64,000 nt of DNA from Arachis hypogaea. Its lineage: Eukaryota; Streptophyta; Magnoliopsida; Fabales; Fabaceae. This document shows positions 21,897-33,215 of the stretch, piece after piece. A program made the translations under genes and the position numbers. The number at the start of each line of letters is the position of its first letter. The stretch's first letter is position 1. Under the pieces are notes generated by a model. The model made no database searches and was not told the origin of the DNA. It saw only the letters and a program-made list of their open reading frames with translations. Where the stretch lies: NCBI RefSeq assembly GCF_003086295.3, contig NC_092044.1, positions 7,094,843 to 7,158,842 on the forward strand, in the 5' to 3' direction.

Positions 21897-24034
21897 CTAA
21901 TATAACTTTGTTAGCAGCTTCAGCTTGCCCATTGGCTTGGTGTGCTCAACGGATGTGAATTGTTGTTTTATATTCAGGTCAGCCGCTAGTTTTCTGAAGC
22001 CTGCGTCTGTGGACTGGGTACCATTGTCTGTAGTGATGGAGTATGGAACTCCGAACCTTGTGACGATATTTCTATATAGGAATTTTCGACTTCTTTGAGC
22101 TGTGGCATTGGCTAGGAGTTCTGCCTCGATCCATTTCATGAAGTAGTCTATTCCTACTATGAGAAATTTGACTTGTCCTGATCCTTGAGGAAAAGGTCCG
22201 AGGAGATCGAGTCCCCATTTTGCGAATGGTCAAGGTGAGGTTATGCTGATGAGTTCTCCTGGCGGAGCGGTGTGAAAGTTGGCATGATTCTGACATGGTG
22301 AGCATGTCCTTACAAATTCTGTGGCTTGTTTTTGTAGAGTTGGCCAATAAAATCCTGCCCGAAGTACTTTTTTGGCGAGTGCCTACGCTTCGAGGTGATT
22401 GCCACAGATGCCACTGTGTACTTCTTCTAGGACGTCTTTTGTGTTGGAAGTCGGCACGCATTTTAGCAGTGGTATCGAAATCCCTCTTTTGTATAGAGTA
22501 TTATTTATGAGGGTGTAGTACTGTGCTTCTCGTTTTAACCTCTTTGCCTCTTTCTCATCTATGGGGGAGAACTTCTGTTCTGAGGTAGCTAATTATAGGA
22601 GTCATCCATCCCTGATCGTGACCTGTTATGGCGAAGACTTTTTCTTTTTCTGAGATTGACGGATTCTGTAGAATTTCTTGTATGAGGCTTCTATTGTTGC
22701 CTTCTGGTTTGGTGCTGGCTAGTTTTGAGAGTGCATCGGCCCAGGCGTTTTGTTCTCCGGGTATGTGACGAACCTCATACTTTCCGAGTTATCCGAGCTG
22801 TTCCCTGGTTTTGTCCAAGTACTTTTTCATAGTGGGATCTTTGGCTTGGTAGCTTCCTATTATTTGTGAAGTAACTACCTGTGAATCACTGAAGATGATA
22901 AGTTTTTGAGCTCCAACCTCCCTAGCCAGCTTTAAACCAGCTAGTAGTGCTTCATATTCTGCTTGATTGTTTGAGGTAGGAAACTCGAATTTGAGGGAGA
23001 GTTCGATTTGAGTTCCCTGGTCGCTTTCAATTATTACGCCTGCGCCACTTCCCGTTTTATTTGAGGAGCCATCCACATATAGATTCCATTTTGCGGGGAT
23101 TTCTGGTGTGTCCATAATTTCCGCAATGAAGTCGGCCAGATATTGAGATTTGATGGCCGTTCGAGCTTCGTATTGAAGGTCGAATTTGGACAACTCGACT
23201 GCCCATTGCAAGATTCTGCCTGCCAAGTCTATTTTCTGTAAGATTCCTTTTATGGGCTGGTTGGTCTGAACTTTAATGGTGTGAGACTGGAAATATGGGC
23301 GAAGTCGTCGAGATGTTATTATGAGAGTGTAAGTGAACTTTTCTATTTTCTGTTAGTTCAGCTCGGATCCTTGTAACAATTTGCTAATAAAGTATATGGG
23401 TTGTCGCCCACTGTTGTCTTCTCGGACCAGTGCTGAGGCTATTGCCCGACTTCCCACCGCGAGGTACAAGATGAGTGGTTCTCCTTCCCGTGGCCGACTT
23501 AATATGGGTGGCCATCCCAGGAATTTTTTGAAGTCTTGGAAGGCTTGCTCGCATTCAGCTGTCTATTCAAACTCCTTTCCCTTCTTTAGAGTGGCGTAGA
23601 AGGGGAGAGATCTTATTGCTGATCCAGCCAGGAATCTGGACAAGGCTGCCAACTGCCTGTTGAGTTGTTGTACCTCTTTGATACAAGTCAGACTTTTCAT
23701 GTCGAGTACGGCCCTGCACTTGTCCAGAGGAGGCATCTACCAGTGCGTCAATGTTTGGGAGCGGATAAGGATCTTTTGGGCAAGCTTTGTTGAGATCGGT
23801 ATAGCCGGTGCACATTCTCTACTTCCTATTTGACTTTTTTACCAAAACGACATTAGCAAGCAATAGCGGGTATTTGACTTCTCTTATGAAGCCTGCCTCC
23901 AGTAAAGCTCGTACCTGTTCTTCCACCACTTGAGAGCGTTCTGGTCCTAGCTTTCTGCGTCTTTGTTGTACCGACCGAGACCTTGGGTAGACTGCTACCT
24001 TGTGGCACATTAGTTTGGGATCTATGCCTGGCAT
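21897..24034 (-). pseudogene. Tat pol remnant: RT with deleted catalytic core, RNase H, integrase
   Basis: On the minus strand the RT begins with YTDLNKACPKDPYPLPNID (about 23800). Just after VDASSG it jumps to sequence that normally follows the catalytic loop (a QLAALSRFL-type block is readable near 23650 in another frame), so the palm with the DD motif is missing. RNase H lies at 22789-23226, with YVDGSSNKTGSGAGV, NNQAEYEALLAGL and FSDSQVVTSQI intact in one frame. An integrase core piece with FGVPYSITTDNGTQS lies near 22040. Other stretches are broken by shifts and stops. The element could move only with enzymes supplied in trans. Confidence 0.8.
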
Positions 24035-24079
24035 GTCTGCGGCCTTCCACGCAAAGAGGTCGACGTTGTCTCATAGAAA

Positions 24080-26038
24080 CTATATGAGTGATTCTTTTAT
24101 GTCTCCTGTTAGGAGTGTGCCGATGTTGGTTGTTTGGTCCGGGGTGTCCCCGATCTGGATTTTCTCTATTTCTCCTTCAGGTTGTGGGCGGAGCTCCTCC
24201 CGCCTCTGAACTCCACCAAGCTCAATTGTGTGGAATTCTTCTCCTCTGCCTCTGAGGTTTAGACTTTCGTTGTAACAGCAGCGCACCATCTTCTGATCTG
24301 CCTTTATCATGGCTATTCCTCCTGCAGTTGGGAACTTCGTGCATAGATGCGGAGTCGAGACTATTGTGCTGAACTGATTTAACGTTGCCCGACCTATTAG
24401 GGCATTGTAGGCTGAGCTTATGTCGACGACGATGTAATCTATTTTGAGTGTTCTTGACTGACTTCCTTTTCCAAAAGTTGTGTGGAGCGAGATGTATCCC
24501 ATCGGTTGAACTGGGGTATCTCCTAGCCCGAATAGGCTGTCCAGATATCTCTGAAAGCGGTTTTGAATAAGATATCGGCAGAGCTCCCCTGGTCTATCAA
24601 CGTGCGGTGAAGATTTGTGTTTGCCAGTATAATAGTGATGACCATGGGATCATCATGCCCTGATATGACGCCGGATGCGTCTTCCTTGGTAAAATTGATC
24701 GCCGGGATGTCGGGTGCTTCCTCCTTTTCTGCAACGTGATATACGTCTTTGAGATGTCTTTTACGAGATGATTTGGAGATTCCTCCCCCGACGAATCCGC
24801 CGTGTATCATATGGATATGTCTTTCTGGCGTTCGAGATGATCGCGCGGTTGGTCCGACATCTTCTGCTCTTCTTCTCTTCCTTTGTTCATCATCATGGGT
24901 GGCCAGGTATTGATCTAGCTTTCCTTCTCGTACGAGCTTTTCTATGACATTTTTTAGGTCAAAACACTCATTGGTGGAGTGCCCGCGGATTCGATGGTAT
25001 TCACAATATTTAGCCCGATTTCCTCCTCCTTTTTTGCCTTTGAGTGATCGAGCTGGTGGTATTTTTTCCGTGTTGCAAACCTCTCTGTATACATCCACAA
25101 GAGACACCCGAAGAGGGGTATAATTGTGGTATTTTTTATTTTCTCTCCATGTCGATCTTCCTTCTTTCTGGAATATTTGTCTTTATCCCCGGGGGTGAAC
25201 CCAGCCTTCAAGGTTTCTCCTAATCGGGAGTTTTCCTCCATGTTGATGTATTTTTCTGCTCGTTCCTGCACCTCGTTCAGATATGTGGGGTACTTTTTTG
25301 ATATAGATTGACTAAAGGGCCCTTCTCGCAAGCCGTTAATAAGGCCCAAAATAGCGGCTTCTGTTGGCAAGTTTTGTATATCCATACATGTCTTGTTGAA
25401 TCTTTCCATGTAGTTACGCAGGGTTTTTCGTTCTCCTTGCCGGATTTCCAATAAGCTCAGAGCATGTTTAGCTTTGTCCTTTTGGATAGAGAATTTGGCT
25501 AGGAATTTTTTAGCCATGTCGTCGAAACTTGAGATGGACCTAAGAGGGAGATTGTCGAACCATCTGATTGCTGTTTTTGTTAAAGTAGTTGGAAAGGCTT
25601 TGCAACGAACTGGATCTGAGGCGTCTGTGAGATACATTCTGCTTCTGAAGTTGCTAAGATGATGGCTGGGAGTTTAAAGTCCTTTGGAATTTTCGTCTTC
25701 ATGATCTCTTTGGTGAATGGGTCTTGCTCCTTTCGTGCGCTATCTTCAGGAGTGGATCGGCTGGCTTTGGTCTTGACATCGGCTTCAAGTTTTAGGAGTT
25801 TGGTTTCCAGTTTCCGGCGTCGCCTTATTTCTCTTTGTAGATCCTTCTCGGCCTCTCGTTGACGTAGAGCATCTTCCTCAAGTTTTTTTAACCGATCTTG
25901 AAATGCATCCAAGGCTCCCTTGTTTGGGGAGTTCTTATTGTTGATTTGGGGAGTATCTTTTGGTGTAGAGTCCGCGTTTTTATGCGGCGTTCTTTCTTCT
26001 AGATCTGAGGTGTGATCGTTGTCACGATCGTTTGCCAT
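24080..26038 (-). pseudogene. Tat gag and protease region, frameshifted
   Basis: gag starts at ATG 26038 (minus) with a charged coiled coil. It shifts frame near 25580-25640 into the capsid-like part (AIRWFDNLPLRSISSFDDMA, YMERFNKTC). It shifts again near 24954-25107 to a zinc-knuckle-like CEYHRIRGHSTNEC and a protease motif LIDQGSSADILF at about 24575. A final shift near 24520 leads to a GYISLHTTFGKG-containing segment. At least three frame changes make it non-functional. Confidence 0.8.
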
Positions 26039-26060
26039 GGTAATGGGATGACTTCTAGGG

Positions 26061-26078
26061 TCCCCGGCAATGGCGCCA
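26061..26078 (-). other. Primer-binding site of the Tat element
   Basis: Read on the minus strand it is TGGCGCCATTGCCGGGGA, one base inside the 5' LTR. This matches the TGGCGCC(A/G)TTGCCGGGGA site common in Tat, Ogre and Athila elements. Confidence 0.8.
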
Positions 26079-26079
26079 A

Positions 26080-26588
26080 TGTTTCGAGAGTTACCTGAAA
26101 CTGTACATCGATCTCGGACGAGATCTTCTGTACTGGTCAGAACGGAGGTATCTGATTTGTAGGACTTAATGGAGGTGCTGATTCATTTGTCCCCGGAGGG
26201 TGGGGGGTACCTGCAAGGGACTCCGATGCTTAAGTTAGCAAGGGTATTAAGCAGGTATTGAGTAGAATCAGAGTATGAGTTATACCTGGGTGCTCCAGTG
26301 TATTTATAACAGCGTGGGGTGACCTTCTTAGATAAGATAAGTTAGTTATCTTATCTTTATCTTATCTTTGAGTGAGGTTATCTTATCTTCTGGGGAACCG
26401 CCTTTCTCTCTGTAGGCTTGGGCTGCCTTAGGATTTGGGGCGTGTTCCTCTATTTGGGCCCTTTTTTGGGCTTTCCCGTGATTTGGCCGAGCTCTTTGAG
26501 AAGAGGTCGGTTTGTCCTGACCTGAACAGGTCGGTCGCTTTGTCTGTAGAACATCCCGAGTCGGACAGCTCGACCCCGGGTATGAACA
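26080..26588 (-). repeat. 5' LTR of the Tat element
   Basis: Direct-repeat partner of 16478-16985, with TGTTTCGAGA and GGTATGAACA ends. The differences from the partner are scattered substitutions and one extra G, so insertion was not very recent. A base count would date it. Confidence 0.92.
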
Positions 26589-27197
26589 GTTTCTGACTGA
26601 GATTTGCTTATGAGAAAAGAAAGACCTTGGATTTCTGAAAATATTGAACATTATTTCTTTGAGAAGGTTTTGAACGATTAGCTATTGGATTTTAAAAGGA
26701 TTCATAAGGCAATGATAATCACTGAATTTGAAAGCAGTTTTCTTATTGAAATATCTTCTTATGACAACTTTGAAACTCCGTGGTGAGACCGTGTGGTTAG
26801 GTTCTCACCCCCCTATAGCTTTACCTTTTTAGGAACCAGATGAAGAAGCATTAATCAGAGTTATACTGCGTTTGGTTGATATGTTGTTGTATCAATTAGA
26901 TTATTTTCTTCCCTCGCCTTTGTTATTACAAGTTTGTAAGTGGGGATAGGAATTGTATGTTTTATATGTATATTATATTATGAGTTATTATGTAAGGAGT
27001 CTTGTATATGAATCTATGCCTGTTTGTATTTTTCTTAAGATAAAGTCTTTATTTCCGGTTTTCAAGGAAATCAGTGATACATTTTCGAGTCACAAGCTCC
27101 TATTTTAGTATTTAGTACGTAAAGTAGTCGTAATACTCCTTTCTATCAGAGTAGCGCAGTTGGAGGCGTGACTTCTGATAGTGAGGGTGTTACATTA

Positions 27198-27209
27198 TGG
27201 TATCAAAGC
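27198..27209 (+). other. Primer-binding site of the large-LTR element
   Basis: TGGTATCAAAGC lies three bases after the LTR end and differs by one base from the initiator tRNA-Met complement. It shows that 13525-27194 is a 5' LTR and sets the element's orientation. Confidence 0.7.
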
Positions 27210-27634
27210 GGTCTTTCTTGTAGAGCCTGAGGAATGGACCGGTTATGCTTCAATTGCATATTCTGAGAGTCTATCATGTAGTAGGTCTTGTTTGGATAAC
27301 GAGAATAGAGCTTTAAGTACATGACGGTCTATTGATTAATGCCATTAGTCTTGCATTGCATAATTCCTGGTATTAAGTTTGGCCGGCTTAACACTAGTGA
27401 ATTATGTATATGTAAGAACTAACGGGTTATCATAGATGATATGCGAGTCATATATAACGCGAGTCGCGGGTTTTGGGAACGTTAGAAACTCAGTTCTAGA
27501 AATTATTTCCGTTTCGACGTATAATCTTTATTCGTGGTTGACGTTATCTCTTTCTTTATCAATCGTATTGGAATCTCTAGTTCTTACTTTCTTTCTTGGA
27601 ATGTGTTTTGGATATTTTTCTACCATATCATCTA

Positions 27635-27638
<4 letters not shown>

Positions 27639-27708
<70 letters not shown>
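27639..27708. repeat. (AT)n microsatellite
   Basis: About 35 uninterrupted AT units within the internal region of the truncated large-LTR element. Tyr/Ile repeat ORFs here are artefacts. Confidence 0.95.
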
Positions 27709-27710
<2 letters not shown>

Positions 27711-28352
27711 TTGCTTGATTATGTTCCTAATTGTTGCTTGAATTTTAAGGAACATTCAACCTTGACACTGTTCATAAATTTAGTATTTGCTTATTTGATC
27801 TTGAATTAGTTTTGGTGCAATGTATAACCCTTGATTCCTAAATCATTTGAAAAATCATTTGGAACCTTTACCCTTGATGTTGCTCATATTTCTCTTCACG
27901 AATCATGAGTTTTTCTTTTGCGTTGGTTTTGAACTTGTTTCACATGACAATAGTCCTTAATTCTTTGAAAAACGTCATATGTTATTCCTTGATTAGTTTA
28001 CACCGAAGGTAGGTACTTTAATTATGCCACATGATGCGCGTGTTGCTTAGTCTTCGATTTATCATCTTTTTCACTCCTTGTTTCAATTCTTTTTGGAACC
28101 AGATTGGATTATCCATCATTGTTATTATTTATGCATTTCTTCATAAATTCTGTATCCTTTTATTCGATCCTAAATCTGTTCTAGCGTAACACATAATCCT
28201 TAATACTTGAGTGATTTGAAACCGTGAAAGTTACTATTCGAACTAAGCTAACTATATAATTTGATTCTTTTGTACAATGTGGGTTTTTTATAATTCAATC
28301 AATTGTTTATATTACCCAATCGATTAAATTTTGTACGTGACTAATGGTATAT

Positions 28353-29874
28353 TGATGAGCGGATAATTTATACGCTTTTTGGCATTGTTTTTAGTATGTT
28401 TTTAGTATGATTTAGTTAGTTTTTAGTATATTTTTATTATTTTTTAGCTAAAATTCACTTTTCTGGACTTTACTATGAGTTTGTGTGTTTTTCTGTGATT
28501 TCAGGTATTTTCTGGCTGAAATTGAGGGTCCTGAGCAAAAATTTGATTCAGAGACTGAAAAGGACTGCAGATGCTGTTGGATTCTGACCTCCCTGCACTC
28601 GAAGTGGATTTTCTGGAGCTACAGAAGCCCAATTGGCGCGCTCTCAACGGCGTTGGAAAGTAGACATCCTGGGCTTTCCAGCAATATATGATAGTCCATA
28701 CTTTGTCCAAGATTTGATGGCCCAAACCGGCGTGGAAAATCAGCCTCAGAATTTCTAGCGTTTAACGCTGGAACTGGCATAAAACTTGGAGTTAAACGCC
28801 CAAACTGGCATAAAAGCTGGCGTTTAACTCCAGAAAAGGTCTCTACACGAAAATGCTTCATTGCTCAGCCCAAGCACACACTAAGTGGACCCAGAAGTGG
28901 ATTTTTACGTCATTTACTCATTTCTGTATACCCTAGGTTACTAGTTTACTATTAATAGGATCTTTTGACATTGTATCTGTACCTCATGACACTTTACACG
29001 TTTCTTTGTGTACCTTTTACAGTATGAGTCTCTAAACCCCATGGTTGGGGGTGAGGAGCTCTGCTGTGTCTTGATGGATTAATGCAATTACTACTATTTT
29101 TCATTCAATCATGCTTGATTCCATTCCAAGATATTACTTGTTCTTAAACTGGATGAATGTGATGATCCGTGACAATCATCATCATTCTCAACTATGAACG
29201 TGTGCCTGACAACCACCTCCGTTCTCCCTTAGATTAAGTAGATATCTCTTGGATTCTTTAATCAGAATCTTCGTGGTATAAGCTAGAACTGATGGCGGCA
29301 TTCAAGAGAATCCGGAAGGTCTAAACCTTGTCTGTGGTATTCTGAGTAGGATTCAATGATTGAATGACTGTGACGAGCTTCAAACTCCTGATGGCGGGGC
29401 GTTAGTGACAGACGCAAAAGAATCACTGGATTCTATTCCGGCCTGATTGAGAACCGACAGATGGATAGCCGTGCCGTGACAGGGTGCGTTGAACATTTCC
29501 ACTGAGAGGATGGGAGGTAGCCACTGACAACGGTGAAACCCTTGCATACAGCTTGCCATGGAAGGAGCCTTGCGTGCTTGAAGAAGAAGACAGTAGGAAA
29601 GCAGAGATTCAGAGGATGGAGCATCTCCAAAACCTCAACCTATTCTCCATTACTGCAAAACAAGTACTTATTTCATGTTCTTTTACTTTTCACAATCAAT
29701 CCTGATAATTTCTGATATCCTGACTAAGATTTACAAGATAACCATAGCTTGCTTCAAGCCGACAATCTCCGTGGGATCGACCCTTACTCACGTAAGGTAT
29801 TACTTGGACGACCCAGTGCACTTGCTGGTTAGTTGTGCGGGATTGCAAAAGTGTGATTGCAATTTCGTGCACCA
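28353..29874 (+). mobile_element. Solo LTR, 1,522 bp
   Basis: Starts TGATGAGCGGATAATT and ends TTCGTGCACCA, flanked by target duplication TATAT (28348-28352 and 29875-29879). There is no primer site or second LTR, so it is a product of LTR-LTR recombination. A block at 28750-28835 repeats GCGTTTAACGC-like motifs in both orientations. I associate this family with peanut, which supports the host guess. Confidence 0.88.
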
Positions 29875-30309
29875 TATATTCCAATTCAATCGATTGGTAT
29901 GATCATTCAATCGATTGAAATGTGACGTAAATAAGTTTCTGAGAAAAGGACAAATTAGTCCTTGGGCCTTTTAATCTGCAGACATTTTCATCTCTGACCA
30001 TTGGAAAATACTTTTAAGTCCCTGATGTCCCTAAAAATTAGACGGATCAGTCCCTCCGTCCATAAGCCACCATCAGACCCGATGGAAAAGGCTGACCTGG
30101 CTCCCCTTCTGCTTACCTGGCTTAACGGCATTCCCACGTGGCACGTTAGTGGGATGGAGCTTTTGAAAAAGGGACACATAAGTCCCTGTCACTCAAAACG
30201 ACGTCGTTTTGTGTACTATCCCTTATATACACTCTCATTCCTTTTCTTGTGTACAATGTCTATTACACCCACAGAGCTTTTACAGAATTACATTAAACCA
30301 TAAGGAAGA

Positions 30310-31200
30310 CTAAAGATCAAACGCAGGAATACTCTGTTTCTCCCTCCAAAAAAAACACCATCCAGACTGAGAAGGTTTCGGTGTGCATTCGTTGTCGAAG
30401 AGGGAGAACCATATACTCTGTTTCTCGTCTTCTTTATAGAGATTCCCTTCGTCATGAGTGATGCTTTCAGTTTTATTCCTTCTTTGTTGAGATGCATGCT
30501 GATGAAAAAATCGAGTGTTCTTGTTCCCCGCTTTCAACAAGTTCGCACGAGATCTTTGGGCCCATTTAATCTCTTCTTGATATAAGAGTTTGTCTAAGTC
30601 TGCCTGTGCCCTTTTCAAATTCAAAATTGTTTCTTCAATTTGTGAGTGAGATGTAAGTTGTCATATGAGTTCTTATTTACCTTTATTTGTTTCGGAAGCT
30701 CCCCAAATTTCTCTTTTCTCCATTCTTGCAATGCTTTGCTGCACTTTCCTAGTTTCTCTTCAATCTGATCATAGTTCACAGCCCAGCTTCTTTTGATAAT
30801 CTCTTTGCATTCAAAGTCTCTAAGCTACATTCTTCGAATCTGAAAATATATGGCCTCTTCCTTTTTAAGCTCTCCCCATGAACATCGTTTAGGATTGGAC
30901 AATGTTCTGATCTATATCTTTGAAAATGTTTTACCACTCCTTCTAGGAATGCTTCCTTCCAATTTATTATTGCCACTGCTCTATGTAGCCTTTCTTGAAT
31001 ATTTGCTTCCCCAACCTGATTGTTAGACCAAGTGTAAGCATATCCTACAAAGCCTAAATCTAGTAATTGATTCACTTGAAGAGATTCCCATTTACCTGAG
31101 TATAAGTCATTGGCAGCCCTCCAAGTTGCTCTTGTTTCAACAACAATAAGCTCACTCTTTTTTCTTTTAACCTACTAAAGAAGGTTGTTTTGGATGCCTT
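30310..31200 (-). pseudogene. LINE fragment (endonuclease and pre-RT region) inside Pack-MULE 1
   Basis: On the minus strand, 31075-30776 encodes LDLGFVGYAYTWSNNQVGEA and ERLHRAVAIINWKEAF, typical of plant LINE endonucleases. 30624-30310 encodes KWAQRSRANLL and NTRFFHQHASQQRRN from the region before the RT. Stops and shifts separate them. Both ends are cut and there is no poly(A), so it was captured or left by deletion rather than freshly inserted. Confidence 0.75.
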
Positions 31201-31326
31201 ATTTACGAAAAGAAACTAGCTATAGGAATCAGATTCAAGTAATCCCATCCCACACTTCAAATCTATCTATAAAAAAAAACATAAGAAGCAATACATGAAT
31301 GTGAAGTGCCATTTTAAAATAGCAGA

Positions 31327-32029
31327 ACTATGGAAGTGTTTAACATCCTCCTCGAAAATGTAAGCAGGAGTCAAGTCAGTCCCCCCGCCAAACCACCACT
31401 GCCTAGGTGCTCCGGGAGCATCTATAGAATGCAACAAGGTTACACAGTCAGTAGCAGCAAATTTATGCAGATACTTATTTGCAAGATAATAACCTTAGAA
31501 ATTGGCATAAGTAAGATTTTGAGCTATATGACAAACAACAGTAGTAATAATGGTATGAGAAACAACTCCGAAATAAGGATGGAAAATCATAATCTGCAAG
31601 GTTGGGGCAAATGGGTTCTTCGAATGCAAAACCTGAAAAAGGTTGATGTCATTTCATTCCATCTGAAATCGAAAAGAATTGAATGGGGGAAACACTTACG
31701 GAGCTGATTCCAGCAGTGAAGAACGGAAAAGGACCAGGCTTCTGGTCAGAAGAAGCGGCAGCTTTTGTAGCGCCGTAAGCTTCTGGCGGCATGATGCTAT
31801 AAACAACGGAGACATTAACTCCAGCCTTCTCCCAAATGGCCCCGTCTTGGAGAATCCTGCTGATGCCGCCACCGCAGCCGGGCCTGGACCAAACGTCCTC
31901 CTTCAAGTTGGTCCCGTCGTCGGCGGCCTCAAGGGCGGTGGAGACGGGGTCCTGAGCTTCTCTAATCATTTTCTCGAAGTGGGCCCTTACAGAAGAGGAG
32001 GAGAAAGAAGAAGGGCCATTTAGGGCCAA
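31327..32029 (-). pseudogene. HEMF: Captured coproporphyrinogen III oxidase fragment (exons 1-3 partial)
   Basis: On the minus strand, exon 1 (32029-31700) reads [40 protein letters not shown] and [20 protein letters not shown] and ends GISS at a GTAAGTG donor. Exon 2 starts at 31632 after TTTTTCAG and reads VLHSKNPFAPTL before decaying. Exon 3 starts at 31421 after CTATAG and reads [20 protein letters not shown] then [11 protein letters not shown]. These are signature blocks of the aerobic, plastid coproporphyrinogen oxidase of heme and chlorophyll synthesis. Introns are kept, so capture was from genomic DNA. Transit peptide and C-terminus are absent, and one conserved Gly reads Cys. It cannot make the enzyme, but an antisense or chimeric transcript is possible. 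Confidence 0.88.
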
Positions 32030-32708
32030 ACGAGAAACGACGTAGTTTTAGGGTTGATGGACTTATTTGTCCAATTTTTGAAACTATCCTGTTGACTCAT
32101 CAGTCCACGTGTGTATCTATGACGCCAAGTCATCAGAACGGGAGCCACGTCAGACTTTTTCGTTGAGTCTGACGGAGGCATTTGCACGGATGGACTCATC
32201 CGTCTAATTTTTATGAAGGTCAGGGACTTAAAAATATTTCAAATGGTCAGGGATGAAAATGTCTGCGGGTTAAAAGGTCAGGGACTTATTTGTCATTTTC
32301 TCTAAGTTTTTTCTGATAGCAAGATAATCCAATCGATTGAATTTTGAATCGCCCCATTCTCAATTTTCATTTCGTTTTTATAAATTTTGAATCGCGCCGT
32401 GACTAATGGTTTATAAATCGAGTGAGTTATAGGAAACTTGAAATTCAATCGATTGATATTTTAAGAAATACGATTTCAAAATCTTCGACAGATATAATGG
32501 ATCAAAGATAAATTTTTAATCGATTGAAATTACCAAAAAATTATTACGATTAAAAGATCTAATTCGTTATTATTTTTGTTTTTTATTATTAATAAACATA
32601 ATAAATAAATAATAAAACAATAATTTATAAAATAAAAAATAATTTTTATAATTAAATAAAATATATAAAATTAATTTATAATTAAAATTAGAAACTAACT
32701 ATTTAACT

Positions 32709-33084
32709 GCAGGTCCCAACGAGACAAGTGATGCTGCCATTGACCTAAAACTTCGGCTGCGTGTGTTGATTCAAGCACGTACGTGTCGAGTAGTAGGTTT
32801 TTCTTTTTGTTAATGGTGGCTACTTAGATAATAATACCTTCATGTAAAATTGAAAAATGTTAGAAGCAATGAGAATTTATTATTTTTAGTAATTATTTAA
32901 TTATATTAATTTAATTTTTTTAATTTAATAATTTAATAATATATTTTATCTATATTTTTTATATTAATAATTAAGTAATAAATTTTAATAGTTTTCGAGC
33001 ATTAAAATTACATGCAAGACGATAGTTGCCCCATATTCAACTATGATCTTTACATCACGGCATGCATATAAGATGTAAGTATGT
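32709..33084. other. Spacer between the fold-back element and the EIL 3'-flank copy
   Basis: The first 110 bases are less AT-rich, the rest AT-rich. No gene or repeat end is recognised. Confidence 0.4.
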
Positions 33085-33215
33085 AACTACATTGGGACTA
33101 ACTACTACTTCATTTCAGAGCAACCAAATTTAATAGTTAATTTTACATGTTTTTAAAAATGTTGTAGTAGTTTCCATGCTTTATTAATAAATTATTAGTC
33201 TGTCGGGATCACGTT
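33085..33215 (+). repeat. Second copy of the EIL 3' flank
   Basis: This segment aligns by eye with 2779-2915, from the EIL stop region onward. Shared blocks include ACTACTACTTC, AGAGCAAC, TTTAATA-TTAATTTTA-ATGTTT and TTATTAGTCT. No EIL coding sequence lies upstream of it, so it is either the remnant of a tandem EIL duplicate or a duplicated piece. Confidence 0.65.

Larger units (their letters stand above)
16478..26588 (-). mobile_element. Ty3/gypsy Tat-lineage LTR retrotransposon, structurally whole but coding-dead
   Basis: 10,111 bp on the minus strand, inserted into the LTR above with target duplication GTTTC (16473-16477 and 26589-26593). The two LTRs (508 and 509 bp) are closely similar with scattered differences. 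Minus-strand order is 5' LTR, tRNA primer site, gag, protease, RT remnant, RNase H, integrase, a long 3' region, 3' LTR. The second RNase H-type domain and an extra ORF on the opposite strand between integrase and 3' LTR are hallmarks of the Tat (Retand/Ogre-related) lineage. gag-pol has frameshifts and the RT core is deleted. Confidence 0.9.
13525..28276 (+). mobile_element. Large-LTR retrotransposon fragment: 5' LTR plus start of internal region, 3' part missing
   Basis: The LTR starts TGTAAGACCC at 13525 and ends GGTGTTACA at 27194; excluding the nested element at 16478-26588 and one copy of its GTTTC duplication it is about 3.55 kb. It has the same start as the solo LTR at 45543 and a near-identical 3' half to the one at 57131-60145 (GACCGGGCAC... 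and the ATAACCGACAGATGAGCC block at about 16220). After the primer site comes about 1.07 kb of internal sequence, then host-type DNA, with no gag-pol and no 3' LTR. ATGTG flanks both ends (13520-13524, 28277-28281), so the truncated form may itself have integrated. The GC-rich part at 14000-14600 has short ORFs that I treat as non-coding. Confidence 0.65.
29941..32302. mobile_element. Pack-MULE 1, carrying a CPOX gene fragment and a LINE fragment
   Basis: Terminal inverted repeats of at least 110 bp begin GAGAAAAGGACAAATTAGTC at the left and match the reverse complement of the right end at 32302. The flanks are TAAGTTTCT (29932-29940) and TAAGTTTTT (32303-32311), a 9-base duplication with one mismatch. 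Long TIRs and 9-base duplications are typical of Mutator-like elements. No transposase is present; the inside consists of host-gene and LINE pieces, which defines a Pack-MULE. Confidence 0.85.
13104..32708. mobile_element. Fold-back element (about 1 kb) split by three later insertions
   Basis: Bases 13104-13370 on the plus strand closely match the reverse complement of 32440-32708, including shared blocks such as TTTCTAATTTTAATTATAAA, AACGAATTAGATCTT and TTTATCTTTGATCCATTA. The arms are separated by three insertions (13525-28276, 28353-29874, 29941-32302). The leftover host pieces (13371-13524, 28282-28352, 29880-29940, 32312-32440) share copies of CAATCGATTG-type motifs. Removing the inserts leaves a fold-back element of roughly 950 bp with arms near 270 bp. 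The ends are approximate and I could not settle a target duplication. Confidence 0.7.

Noticed and set aside
27436..27755. ORFs with long Tyr-Ile runs
   Set aside because: Pure translation of the (AT)n microsatellite.
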